Below, one piece after another: positions 14,904-23,138 of a DNA stretch of 64,000 bases; the stretch's first letter is position 1; every line of letters starts with the position of its first letter. This stretch comes from Pseudoroseomonas cervicalis (lineage in GTDB: Bacteria > Pseudomonadota > Alphaproteobacteria > Acetobacterales > Acetobacteraceae), in contig NZ_JAUTAJ010000004.1 in NCBI RefSeq assembly GCF_030818485.1, positions 3,257,501-3,321,500 of the forward strand, read 5' to 3'. A program made the position numbers and the translations under genes. A model generated the notes under the pieces. It was given only the letters and a program-made list of their open reading frames with translations. It searched no databases and had not been told where the DNA came from.

Positions 14904-15096
14904 GGCCAAGAAGACCGTTCGGGTGACGCAGGTCGCGTCCCCGATCGGCCGCAAGCCCGGCCAGCGCGAGACGCTGATCGGGCTCGGCCTGAACAAGATC
15001 CGCCGTACGCGCGAGCTGGAGGACACTCCGGCCGTGCGCGGCATGATCCGCAAGGTCGCTCACCTGATCCAGGTGGGCGAGACCACGGAGAAGTAA
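14896..15096 (+). CDS. rpmD: 50S ribosomal protein L30
   Basis: L30 is a small peripheral 50S protein. The 66-residue protein contains [18 protein letters not shown] and [20 protein letters not shown], which identify it. The start at 14896 lies within the end of rpsE. The earlier in-frame start at 14683 would be a shadow of rpsE. rplO begins 1 base after the stop. Confidence 0.98.
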   Translation: MSEAKKTVRVTQVASPIGRKPGQRETLIGLGLNKIRRTRELEDTPAVRGMIRKVAHLIQVGETTEK

Positions 15097-15097
15097 G

Positions 15098-15592
15098 ATG
15101 AAGCTCAACGAGCTGCGCGACAACGACGGCGCCCGCCTGAAGTTCAAGCGCGTCGGCCGTGGCATCGGCTCCGGCAAGGGCAAGACCTCGGGCCGCGGCG
15201 TCAAGGGCCAGAAGGCGCGCACCGGCGTGTCGCTGAACGGGTTCGAGGGCGGTCAGCTCCCGATCTACCGGCGCCTGCCGAAGCGTGGCTTCGTCAACCC
15301 GTTCCGCAAGGAATACGCCCCGCTGAACCTGCGCACCCTGCAGGCGGCGATCGAGGCCGGCAAGATCCAGGCCGGCCAGCCGATCGACGAGGCGGTGCTG
15401 GAGGCGGCCGGCCTGGTCCGCACCGGCGCGAAGGTGGCGGGTGTCCGCCTCCTGGCGCAGGGCGAGATCAAGCAGGCGGTGACCATCTCGGTCGCCGGCG
15501 CCTCGGCCGCCGCCATCGCGGCGGTGGAAGCGGCGGGCGGCACCGTGACGGTGCTGGCCCCGGCGAAGAAGGACGAGGCGTCCGAGGCGTAA
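15098..15592 (+). CDS. rplO: 50S ribosomal protein L15
   Basis: L15 is a late 50S assembly protein with a long N-terminal extension threading rRNA. The 164-residue protein starts [20 protein letters not shown], has the glycine/lysine-rich [20 protein letters not shown] and ends with an Ala-rich stretch and KKDEASEA tail. It is the last ribosomal protein gene before secY, from which it is separated by 107 bases. Confidence 0.99.
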   Translation: MKLNELRDNDGARLKFKRVGRGIGSGKGKTSGRGVKGQKARTGVSLNGFEGGQLPIYRRLPKRGFVNPFRKEYAPLNLRTLQAAIEAGKIQAGQPIDEAVLEAAGLVRTGAKVAGVRLLAQGEIKQAVTISVAGASAAAIAAVEAAGGTVTVLAPAKKDEASEA

Positions 15593-15599
15593 GGCTTGC

Positions 15600-15619
15600 G
15601 CCCCCCCGGTGCGGGGGGC
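15600..15619 (+). terminator. Short GC hairpin between rplO and secY
   Basis: A 7-bp all-GC stem (GCCCCCC at 15600-15606 / GGGGGGC at 15613-15619, loop CGGTGC) lies 7 bases after the rplO stop and is not followed by a T run. It may attenuate transcription into secY or mark an mRNA processing site. The rest of the 107-base gap shows no clear promoter. Confidence 0.4.
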
Positions 15620-15699
15620 TAGGTCTGCATCTCAGGGCTGGCAGCGGCGCCGCGGGAATAGCCCCCCGGCGCCGCAGTCATGTTGAAGGGGCGAAATTC

Positions 15700-17064
15700 A
15701 TGGCGTCCGCCGCCGAACAGCTCGCGGCCAATCTCAATCTCGGTGTGCTCGCCAAGGCGACCGAGCTCAAGAAGCGCATCTGGTTCACGCTGGCCGCGCT
15801 GATCGTCTACCGCATCGGCACCTATATCCCGGTCCCCGGGGTGGATGCCTCGGTCATGGCCGAGATCCTGCGCCAGCATGGCGGCGGCATCCTCGGCATG
15901 TTCGACATGTTCACCGGCGGTGCGCTGGGGCGCATGACGGTGTTCGCGCTGAACATCATGCCGTACATCTCGGCCAGCATCATCATCCAGCTGATGAGCG
16001 CCGCGGTGCCGAGCCTGGAGGCCCTCAAGAAGGAGGGCGAATCCGGCCGCAAGAAGCTCAACCAGTACACTCGCTACCTGACGGTGGTGATCGCCGTCTT
16101 CCAGGCCTATGGCATCGCCGTCGGGCTGGAGCAGATGCAGGGCAGCTTCGGCCCCGCGGTGTATGATGCCGGGCTGTTCTTCCGCATCTCCTGCGTCACC
16201 ACCCTGGTCGGCGGCACGCTGTTCCTGATGTGGATCGGCGAGCAGATCACGGCGCGCGGCATCGGCAACGGCATCAGCCTGATCATCTTCGCGGGCATCG
16301 TGGCCAATGTGCCCTCCGCGCTGGTGGCGACGCTGGAACTCGGCCGCACCGGCGCCCTGTCGCCCGTGTTCATCGTGGCCTTCCTGCTGATCGCGCTGGC
16401 GGTCATCGCCTTCGTCGTGTTCGTGGAGCGCGCCCAGCGCCGCATCCCGATCCAGTACCCGAAGCGCCAGGTCGGCAACCGCATGTTCGGCGGCGAGAAC
16501 ACGCATCTGCCGCTGAAGCTGAACACCGCCGGCGTCATCCCGCCGATCTTCGCCTCCTCGCTGCTGCTGCTGCCGGCCACCTTCGCGGGCTTCTCCGGCG
16601 GCCAGTCCGAGGGCTGGCTGAGCACGGTGACCACGGCGCTGGCGCATGGGCAGCCGCTCTACATGGCGCTCTATGTCGCGCTGATCATCTTCTTCGCCTT
16701 CTTCTACACCGCCGTCGTGTTCAACCCGACCGAGACGGCGGACAATCTGAAGAAGCATGGCGGCTTCGTCCCCGGCATCCGCCCGGGCCAGGCGACGGCC
16801 GACTATCTGGACCGCGTGCTGACGCGCCTCACCGGCGTCGGCGCCATCTATCTCTGCATCGTCTGCCTGCTGCCCGAGCTGCTGATCAGCCAGTATGGCG
16901 TGCCCTTCTATTTCGGCGGCACCTCGCTCCTGATCATCGTCTCGGTCACGATGGACACCGTGGCCCAGGTGCAGTCTCATCTGTTCGCCCATCAGTATGA
17001 GGGCCTGATTCGCAAGGCCCGGATGGGTGGCGGCGGCCGTGGCGGCGCGCCGCGGCTGCGCTGA
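15700..17064 (+). CDS. secY: Protein translocase subunit SecY
   Basis: SecY is the channel of the SecYEG translocon in the inner membrane. The 454-residue protein has about ten predicted membrane helices. Family signatures are IPVPGVDASVMA after helix 1, the plug/TM2 region FALNIMPYISASIIIQL, and the cytosolic loop ERAQRRIPIQYPKRQVGN that contacts SecA and ribosomes. The C-terminal IRKARMGGGGRGGAPRLR is a basic tail. It follows rplO as in most bacteria. The start at 15700 has AAGGGG 12 bases upstream. Confidence 0.99.
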   Translation: MASAAEQLAANLNLGVLAKATELKKRIWFTLAALIVYRIGTYIPVPGVDASVMAEILRQHGGGILGMFDMFTGGALGRMTVFALNIMPYISASIIIQLMSAAVPSLEALKKEGESGRKKLNQYTRYLTVVIAVFQAYGIAVGLEQMQGSFGPAVYDAGLFFRISCVTTLVGGTLFLMWIGEQITARGIGNGISLIIFAGIVANVPSALVATLELGRTGALSPVFIVAFLLIALAVIAFVVFVERAQRRIPIQYPKRQVGNRMFGGENTHLPLKLNTAGVIPPIFASSLLLLPATFAGFSGGQSEGWLSTVTTALAHGQPLYMALYVALIIFFAFFYTAVVFNPTETADNLKKHGGFVPGIRPGQATADYLDRVLTRLTGVGAIYLCIVCLLPELLISQYGVPFYFGGTSLLIIVSVTMDTVAQVQSHLFAHQYEGLIRKARMGGGGRGGAPRLR

Positions 17065-17106
17065 GGGGATGCATATGACGCTAGGTCAGTCGGGGGCCGG
17101 TCGCTG

Positions 17107-17751
17107 ATGAACCTGATTCTTCTGGGGCCCCCGGGGGCCGGCAAGGGCACCCAGGCCAAGCGGCTGGAGGAGCGCCACGGCATCGCGCAGATCTCCACCG
17201 GGGACATGCTGCGGGCCGAGGTGAAGAGCGGCAGCGAGATCGGCCGCCAGGCCAAGGCGATCATGGAGCAGGGCGGGCTGGTGCCCGACGCCATCATCAC
17301 CGCGATGCTGGCGAACCGGGTGTCGCAGCCCGACTGCGCCCGCGGCTTCATCCTGGACGGCTTCCCGCGCACCACGCCGCAGGCCGAGGCGCTGGACGTC
17401 ATGCTGAAGGAGAAGGGCCTGCAGCTCGACCATGTGATCGAGCTGAAGGTGGACGATGCGGCGCTGGTCGAGCGCATCGCCGGCCGCTTCACCTGCGCCC
17501 GCTGCGGCGCCGGCTACCATGACAGCTTCAAGCCGACGGCGAAGCCGGGCGTGTGCGATGCCTGCGGCAGCACCGAATTCGTCCGCCGCGCCGATGACAA
17601 GGCGGAGACGGTGGCCGCCCGGCTCGAGGCCTATCACCGCCAGACGGCGCCGCTGCTGCCCTACTACCAGGCGCAGGGCAAGCTGAGCCAGGTGGATGGC
17701 ATGGCCTCGATGGATGAGGTGGCCCGCCAGATCGAGGCGGTGCTGGGCTGA
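17107..17751 (+). CDS. adk: Adenylate kinase, zinc-LID form
   Basis: Adk interconverts ATP + AMP and 2 ADP. The 214-residue enzyme has the P-loop [10 protein letters not shown] at residues 7-16, the AMP-binding [13 protein letters not shown] and a LID domain with four cysteines ([10 protein letters not shown] and VCDACGS, residues about 129-152), the pattern of zinc-binding Adk. It starts 42 bases after secY and is followed by a strong terminator, so it closes the transcript that begins at rpsL. Confidence 0.99.
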   Translation: MNLILLGPPGAGKGTQAKRLEERHGIAQISTGDMLRAEVKSGSEIGRQAKAIMEQGGLVPDAIITAMLANRVSQPDCARGFILDGFPRTTPQAEALDVMLKEKGLQLDHVIELKVDDAALVERIAGRFTCARCGAGYHDSFKPTAKPGVCDACGSTEFVRRADDKAETVAARLEAYHRQTAPLLPYYQAQGKLSQVDGMASMDEVARQIEAVLG

Positions 17752-17782
17752 TCCGCCCGCCGCGCCGTCCGGATCACGACCC

Positions 17783-17811
17783 GCCCGCGGCCTTCGGCCG
17801 CGGGCTTTTTT
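17783..17811 (+). terminator. Intrinsic terminator after adk
   Basis: A perfect 10-bp GC stem (17783-17792 / 17796-17805, loop TTC) is followed directly by six T residues (17806-17811). This is the clearest rho-independent terminator in the window and separates the rpsL-adk transcript from rpsM-rplQ. Confidence 0.93.
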
Positions 17812-17928
17812 CATGCCCCCCGCCGCCCCGGGCCGCGGCGCCGGCCACGCCTTCGCGGCCCCGGGCCGGCGGTTCTTCCAGCCCCGGATCTTTTTTCCGT
17901 GGGAGCGGCAACCCGGGGCAGGGCGCCC

Positions 17929-17957
17929 TTGACTCGCAGGGGGCTGGCTCGTTAAAC
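17929..17957 (+). promoter_or_regulatory. Predicted promoter of rpsM-rpsK-rpoA-rplQ
   Basis: TTGACT at 17929-17934, a 17-base spacer and TTAAAC at 17952-17957 match sigma-70 spacing exactly. The discriminator CCGCGCC is the same as at the rpsL promoter. The predicted leader to the rpsM ATG is about 137 bases. The 17812-17928 stretch upstream is GC-rich with no recognised element. Confidence 0.7.
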
Positions 17958-18100
17958 CCGCGCCTCTCGCGGGCGGGGTCTTCCTCGGCCGCGCGGACGG
18001 TTGCACCCGATTCACTACGAGCCGGGGCGCGACGATCACCTCGCCGGTCACATTCGCCGGTACGAACGGGGGCCCACAGGGGCCTCAGGAGCAGGAACCA

Positions 18101-18478
18101 ATGGCACGCATTGCAGGCGTGAACATTCCCACCAACAAGCGCGTTCTCATTTCCCTTCGCTACATCTACGGCATCGGTCCGGCGAATGCGAAGGTGATCT
18201 GCGAGCAGCTCGGCATCCCCGAGGATCGCCGCGTCAACCAGCTGACGGATGAGGAAATCCTCAAGATCCGCGAGCTGATCGATCGCGAGTACCGGGTCGA
18301 GGGCGATCTGCGTCGCGAGAACGCGATGAACATCAAGCGCCTGATGGACATGGCCTGCTATCGCGGCCTGCGTCACCGCAAGGGTCTGCCCGTTCGCGGC
18401 CAGCGCACCCATACCAATGCCCGCACGCGCAAGGGCAAGGCCGTGGCGATTGCCGGCAAGAAGAAGGTGACGAAGTAA
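18101..18478 (+). CDS. rpsM: 30S ribosomal protein S13
   Basis: S13 links the 30S head to the 50S subunit and tRNAs. The 125-residue protein has [20 protein letters not shown] at the start and the C-terminal basic block [19 protein letters not shown]. It is the first gene after the internal promoter. No rpmJ is present between the adk terminator and rpsM. rpsK starts 1 base after its stop. Confidence 0.99.
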   Translation: MARIAGVNIPTNKRVLISLRYIYGIGPANAKVICEQLGIPEDRRVNQLTDEEILKIRELIDREYRVEGDLRRENAMNIKRLMDMACYRGLRHRKGLPVRGQRTHTNARTRKGKAVAIAGKKKVTK

Positions 18479-18479
18479 G

Positions 18480-18872
18480 ATGGCCCGTCAGCCCAGCGGT
18501 CGTCCCCGCAAGAAGGAGCGCAAGAATATTGCGTCCGGCGTGGCCCACGTCCTCGCCTCCTTCAACAACACCATCGTCACCATCACCGACAGCCAGGGCA
18601 ACGCCATCGCGTGGTCCTCGGCCGGCAGCCAGGGCTTCAAGGGCAGCCGCAAGTCGACCCCGTACGCCGCCCAGGTGGCCGCGGAAGACGCCGGCCGCAA
18701 GGCCCGCGAGCACGGCATGGAGACGCTGGAGATCATGGTCTCCGGTCCCGGCTCGGGCCGCGAGTCCGCGCTGCGCGCCCTGCAGGCCGTCGGCTTCTAC
18801 GTGACGGCCATCAAGGACGTGACCCCGATCCCGCACAATGGCTGCCGTCCGCGCAAGCGGCGTCGGGTCTGA
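18480..18872 (+). CDS. rpsK: 30S ribosomal protein S11
   Basis: S11 lies on the platform of the 30S subunit by the mRNA exit. The 130-residue protein contains [38 protein letters not shown] and the C-terminal [18 protein letters not shown], all diagnostic. It is translationally adjacent to rpsM and 24 bases from rpoA. Confidence 0.99.
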   Translation: MARQPSGRPRKKERKNIASGVAHVLASFNNTIVTITDSQGNAIAWSSAGSQGFKGSRKSTPYAAQVAAEDAGRKAREHGMETLEIMVSGPGSGRESALRALQAVGFYVTAIKDVTPIPHNGCRPRKRRRV

Positions 18873-18896
18873 GGCGAGGCTGCAGGAGAAACCGAA

Positions 18897-19914
18897 GTGC
18901 TCGAGCGCAACTGGCGTTCCCTGATCCGTCCCGAAAAGCTCGATGTCGAGCCCGGGGCCGACCCCTCGCGTATCGCGGTGGTGGTGGCGGAGCCGCTCGA
19001 GCGCGGCTTCGGTATGACCCTGGGCAATGCGCTGCGGCGCGTGCTGCTCTCCTCGCTGCAGGGGGCGGCTGTGACCGCCATCCGCATCGATGGGGCGCTG
19101 CATGAGTTCTCCAGCCTGCAGGGTGTGCGGGAGGATGTCACCGACATCGTCCTGAACATCAAGCGCCTGGCCATCCGGATGCAGAGCGAGGGGCCGAAGC
19201 GCCTGCAGCTCACCGCGACCGGCCCTGGCGAGGTGACGGCGGGGCAGATCCAGACCACCGGCGATATCGAGATCGCCAATCCGGAGCTGGTCATCTGCAC
19301 GCTCGACGACGGCGCCAAGCTGTCGATGGAGCTGACCGTCGATGTGGGCAAGGGCTATGTCCCGGCCTCCGAGAACCGTCCGGAAGACGCCCCGATCGGG
19401 CTGATCCCGGTGGATGCCATCTACTCCCCGGTCCGCCGCGTGGCGTATCAGGTGCAGCCGACCCGCGTCGGCCAGCGCACCGACTACGACAAGCTGGTGC
19501 TGACGGTGGAGACGGATGGCACGGTGGCGCCAGGAGGATGCGGTGGCGCTGGCCGCCCGCATCCTGCAGGACCAGCTCCAGCTCTTCATCAACTTCGATG
19601 AGCCGCGCGAGCGCAAGGTGGAAGAGGTGCAGGACGACCTGCCCTTCAACCGCAACCTGCTGCGCAAGGTGGATGAGCTGGAACTGTCGGTCCGCAGCGC
19701 GAACTGCCTGAAGAACGACAACATCGTCTATATCGGCGACCTGGTGCAGAAGACGGAGCAGGAGATGCTCCGCACTCCGAACTTCGGCCGCAAGTCGCTG
19801 AACGAGATCAAGGAAGTCCTCGCTTCCATGGGTCTGTCGCTGGGCATGACCGTGCCCGGTTGGCCGCCCGAGAATATCGAGGACCTCGCCAAGAAGATCG
19901 AAGAGCCGTTCTGA
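18897..19914 (+). pseudogene. rpoA: RNA polymerase alpha subunit gene, interrupted by a 1-base insertion
   Basis: The alpha subunit dimerises to nucleate RNA polymerase assembly, and its C-terminal domain contacts activators and UP elements. The frame from the GTG at 18897 ([20 protein letters not shown]) encodes a normal N-terminal domain up to [11 protein letters not shown], then runs out of frame to a stop at 19601. The next forward frame continues as [18 protein letters not shown] from 19534 to the stop at 19914 and includes the alpha-CTD ([17 protein letters not shown]). The total of 1018 bases is three times 339 plus 1, so one extra base within about 19527-19533 restores a 338-residue protein. 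Alpha is essential, so this is probably a sequence error rather than a real pseudogene. A programmed +1 shift is possible but has no classic slippery codon. Confidence 0.93.
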
Positions 19915-19941
19915 TTTTCGGCCACCTGAAGGAATAGACCA

Positions 19942-20370
19942 ATGCGTCACGGTGTTGCCGGCCGGAAGCTCGGCGTCACGTCGTCCCACCGCCTCGCCAT
20001 GCTCCGCAACATGGCGACCAGCCTGCTGAAGCACGAGCAGATCACCACCACCCTGCCCAAGGCCAAGGAGCTGCGCCCCTATGTGGAGCGCATCATCACC
20101 CTGGGCAAGCGCGGTGACCTGCATGCGCGCCGCCAGGCCTATGCGCAGATCCGCGATCCGAAGATCGTGGAGAAGCTCTTCAGCACCATCGCGGAGCGCT
20201 ACAAGGCGCGCCAGGGTGGCTACACCCGCGTGCTGAAGGCGGGCGTCCGCTATGGCGACGCCGCCGATATGGCGGTGATCGAGCTGGTGGAGCGCGATGT
20301 GGCGGCCAAGGGCCAGGACAGCGGTCCGAAGCCCGTCGTGGAGACCGAGGGCCAGCAGGACGCGGCGTAA
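19942..20370 (+). CDS. rplQ: 50S ribosomal protein L17
   Basis: L17 lies near the tunnel exit. The N-terminal 120 residues match the family ([20 protein letters not shown] and [20 protein letters not shown]). The C-terminus is extended by an acidic/polar tail ending ETEGQQDAA, typical in length for alphaproteobacteria (142 residues). Last gene of the alpha operon, 27 bases after rpoA; a hairpin terminator follows. Confidence 0.98.
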   Translation: MRHGVAGRKLGVTSSHRLAMLRNMATSLLKHEQITTTLPKAKELRPYVERIITLGKRGDLHARRQAYAQIRDPKIVEKLFSTIAERYKARQGGYTRVLKAGVRYGDAADMAVIELVERDVAAKGQDSGPKPVVETEGQQDAA

Positions 20371-20398
20371 GCCGCTCCCTGCCACGGCAGAGTTTGGG

Positions 20399-20432
20399 AA
20401 CGGGGCGGATGGGCAACCATCCGCCCCGTTTC
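20399..20432 (+). terminator. Hairpin terminator after rplQ
   Basis: A perfect 14-bp stem (20399-20412 / 20417-20430) with tetraloop GCAA is followed by TTTCC. The T run is short, but stem strength and position 29 bases after rplQ support termination of the rpsM-rplQ transcript. Confidence 0.7.
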
Positions 20433-20542
20433 CGTATCGGGGTCGCCCTCTTGCCCTGGGCCGCCGGGGCGGGCTTGATGCCGCGATCCGCGCACAGGGA
20501 GTCCCGCATGCGCCGCACCGCCGCTTCCGGCCCCGACCGCCC

Positions 20543-21367
20543 ATGACCGCCGCGCTGCTCGGCCCCGGCGGGCTGGGGGAGGGGCCCGACCTGCCCGACG
20601 ACCTGCAGGGCCGCATCGCCTTCCTGGCGGCGCCGACCGAGGTGGCGGAGCTGGCGCGCGACCGCTTCGTCGCCCTCTACGGCCAGGCCGCGCCGGATGC
20701 GGCGGCGGTGATCGTGGCGCTGGGCGGCGACGGCTTCATGCTGGAGACGCAGCACCGCTTCCTCGGCCGCAACCTGCCGATCTACGGCATGAATTGCGGC
20801 AGCGTCGGCTTCCTGATGAACGCCTTCCATGAGGACGATCTGCTGGGCCGGCTGGCCGCCGCCCAGGCGGCGACGCTGCACCCCTTGCGCATGCGCGCCC
20901 TCGATTCCACCGGCGAGCTGCGCGAGGCGCTGGCGATCAACGAGGTCTCGCTGCTGCGCGAGACGCGCCAGGCCGCCAAGATCCGCATCCTGGTCGATGG
21001 CAAGGTGCGGCTGGAGGAGCTGATCTGCGACGGCATCCTGGTGGCGACGCCCGCCGGCAGCACCGCCTACAACCTCTCCGCCTATGGCCCGATCGTGCCG
21101 CTGGGGGCCAATCTGCTGCCGCTGACGCCGATCTCCGCCTTCCGGCCGCGGCGCTGGCGCGGCGCGCTGCTGCCCTCCGACGCCGTGGTGATGTTCCAGA
21201 TCCTGGAGCCGCAGAAGCGCCCCGTGGCGGCGGTGGCCGACAATGTCGAGGTGCGCGACATCCGCTCGGTGGAGGTGCGCGAGGACCGCTCCTTGCGCAT
21301 GACCATGATGTTCGACCCCGATCACGGCCTGTCCGAGCGCATCATCGCCGAGCAGTTCACCGTCTGA
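20543..21367 (+). CDS. nadK: NAD kinase
   Basis: NadK phosphorylates NAD+ to NADP+ in the cytosol. From ATG 20543 the protein has 274 residues. GGDGFML is at residues 61-67, the [10 protein letters not shown] block follows, and the substrate loop [20 protein letters not shown] is intact. An earlier in-frame start at 20297 would extend back through rplQ and its terminator and has no family similarity. The gene stands alone after the ribosomal cluster and faces a minus-strand gene. The terminator for that gene sits in the 78-base convergent gap. Confidence 0.95.
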   Translation: MTAALLGPGGLGEGPDLPDDLQGRIAFLAAPTEVAELARDRFVALYGQAAPDAAAVIVALGGDGFMLETQHRFLGRNLPIYGMNCGSVGFLMNAFHEDDLLGRLAAAQAATLHPLRMRALDSTGELREALAINEVSLLRETRQAAKIRILVDGKVRLEELICDGILVATPAGSTAYNLSAYGPIVPLGANLLPLTPISAFRPRRWRGALLPSDAVVMFQILEPQKRPVAAVADNVEVRDIRSVEVREDRSLRMTMMFDPDHGLSERIIAEQFTV

Positions 21368-21390
21368 GGCGGGCCCTGCGGGGCGGCATG

Positions 21391-21423
21391 AAAAAGGCCG
21401 GGGGCGGCGACGCCACCCCCGGC
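21391..21423 (-). terminator. Terminator for the minus-strand solute-binding protein gene
   Basis: Read on the minus strand, a 12-bp stem with one G-T pair (21423-21412 / 21408-21397, loop GTC) is followed by CTTTTT. It lies between the convergent nadK and the ABC solute-binding protein gene. Confidence 0.8.
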
Positions 21424-21445
21424 CCGTGCGGTCCGGCCGCGGCCC

Positions 21446-23032
21446 TTAGCGGGCGGCGCGGATGCCGCTGGCCACCGTGCGCTCATCCATGCGCGGGGTC
21501 AGGTTCAGCCCGCGGCGCATCGCCCAGGTGTTGACCAGCTGGTAGACCGGGATGATGGCGACATCGTCCATCGCCATCTTCACCCCCTCACGCAGCAGCG
21601 CCGCGCGCTCGGCATCGTCGATGGTGCCGGTGGCGCGCTCGGTCAGCGCGTCCAGCGCCGGGTTGCTGTAATGCCCGTTGTTGTTGGCGCCCATCCGCCG
21701 CTCGCGGTTCACGGTGGAGAGCACATTGACCAGGGTGTAGGAGGCCTCGCCCGTCACGCTGCCCCAGCCGAGCAGGCGGATGGCGAATTCCTGCCGGGCG
21801 TTGCGCGCCGAGAAGCTGGTCCAGGGCAGCGCCTCGACCTGGGTCTGCACGCCGATGCGGGTCCACATCTGCGCGATGGCCTGGGCGGTCTTGGCGTCGT
21901 TCGGGTAGCGGTCATTCGGGCTGTGCAGGGTGACGCGGAAGCCCTGCGGATAGCCCGCCTCGGCCAGCAGCGCGCGGGCGCGGTTGGCGTCGAAGGCCGG
22001 CGGGCGCACATCCGGATTGTAGCCGAAGGTGCCTTCCGGCAGCCACTGGCCGGTCGGCTGCGCCGTGCCTTCCATCACCCGCTCGGACAGCGCGTCGCGC
22101 TGGATCGCCATCGACAGCGCCTGGCGCACCCGCAGGTCGCGGAACGGGTTCTGCGGCAGCGGCTTGCCGGCATTGTCGGTGACGAAGGGCACCTCGCCCT
22201 CGCGCGAATAATCGGGGAACAGGTAGATCAGCCGCACGCCCGGGATCTCGGCCAGCGTCACCCGGCTCTCGCGGCGCAGCCGCGGCAGGTCGGTGGAGGG
22301 CACCTGGTCGATCACGTCCACATCGCCCGCCAGCAGCGCCGCGGTGCGGCCGCCATCATTCGGGATCATGCGGTAATTGACCTGGGCCCAGGGCTCGACC
22401 CCGCCCCAATAGGTCTCGTTGCGGGCCAGCTCGGCGCGGTCGCCGGGGCGGAAGGCGCGCAGCCGATAGGGACCGGTGCCGATGGCGGCGCGGCCGCTGT
22501 TGAAATCCTCGGTGCCCGCATTCTCGGTGCTGTGCTTGGCGACGATGGCGATCGAGCTGAGCTCGATCGGCAGCACGGGGTGCGGGCGGGCGGTGTGAAG
22601 GCGGATGGTCAGCGGGTCCACCACCTCGACCTTGGTGATGGCGCGCACGAAGCCGCCGAAGCCGCCCGGGCTGTTCGGCACATTGGGGGCGCGGGCGATG
22701 GAGAAGGCGACATCCTCGGCGGTGAAGTCGCGGCCGTCATGCCACTTCACGCCGGCGCGCAGCTTGAACTCCCACACCGTGGGCTCGACCGCGCGCCAGC
22801 TCTCGGCCAGCTGCGGGTAGGGCTGGGCCTTGTCGTCGCGGCCGATCAGATACTCGAAGACATGCATCGCCAGGGCGTTGTTCGGCCCCGCATTGTAGAA
22901 GAGCGGGTCGGCCGAAGTGATGGCGCCGCCAATGCCGATATTCAGCACTTGTGCGGAAGCCGGTCCATGCAGCGCGCCAAAGGCCAGCGGCGCCAGCGCC
23001 AGGGTGGCGCAGAGCGATAGTTTTCGGCTCAT
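21446..23032 (-). CDS. ABC transporter solute-binding protein, peptide/nickel family (SBP_bac_5)
   Basis: A periplasmic binding protein of the DppA/OppA family, delivering peptides or related solutes to an importer. The start at 23032 (MSRKLSLCATLALAPLAFG) gives 528 residues with a Sec signal peptide cut after ASA; an ATG 12 codons upstream is less likely because it would precede the signal peptide with charged residues. Typical blocks are LAESWRAVEPTVWEFKLRAGVKWHDG, TAEDVAFSIARAP and DVIDQVPSTDLP. It is divergent from a paralogue that leads the transporter operon and has no permease partner of its own. It probably shares the DppBCDF-like pump; the substrate cannot be read from sequence. Confidence 0.92.
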   Translation of the reverse strand: MSRKLSLCATLALAPLAFGALHGPASAQVLNIGIGGAITSADPLFYNAGPNNALAMHVFEYLIGRDDKAQPYPQLAESWRAVEPTVWEFKLRAGVKWHDGRDFTAEDVAFSIARAPNVPNSPGGFGGFVRAITKVEVVDPLTIRLHTARPHPVLPIELSSIAIVAKHSTENAGTEDFNSGRAAIGTGPYRLRAFRPGDRAELARNETYWGGVEPWAQVNYRMIPNDGGRTAALLAGDVDVIDQVPSTDLPRLRRESRVTLAEIPGVRLIYLFPDYSREGEVPFVTDNAGKPLPQNPFRDLRVRQALSMAIQRDALSERVMEGTAQPTGQWLPEGTFGYNPDVRPPAFDANRARALLAEAGYPQGFRVTLHSPNDRYPNDAKTAQAIAQMWTRIGVQTQVEALPWTSFSARNARQEFAIRLLGWGSVTGEASYTLVNVLSTVNRERRMGANNNGHYSNPALDALTERATGTIDDAERAALLREGVKMAMDDVAIIPVYQLVNTWAMRRGLNLTPRMDERTVASGIRAAR

Positions 23033-23138
23033 TCTCGGTTTCTCTTTCCCGGTGACTGGGATGCGCAACCTAGCGATACCAGACCGGTCCTGCTACACTC
23101 CGCCGTGAAGAGGTAAGAGCCTCCCGGGGGACGGTATC
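23033..23138. promoter_or_regulatory. Divergent control region between two solute-binding protein genes
   Basis: The 106-base gap must hold promoters for both directions. On the plus strand TACACT at 23094-23099 could be a -10 element, with only a weak -35. An 8-bp palindrome GACCGGTC near 23082-23089 lies just upstream of it and could be an operator. No regulator gene is adjacent. Confidence 0.4.

Noticed and set aside
19527..19540. Programmed +1 frameshifting in rpoA as in prfB
   Set aside because: The AGGAGG lies on the break rather than just upstream, and there is no stop codon or known slippery codon; an inserted base explains it and the two other breaks.
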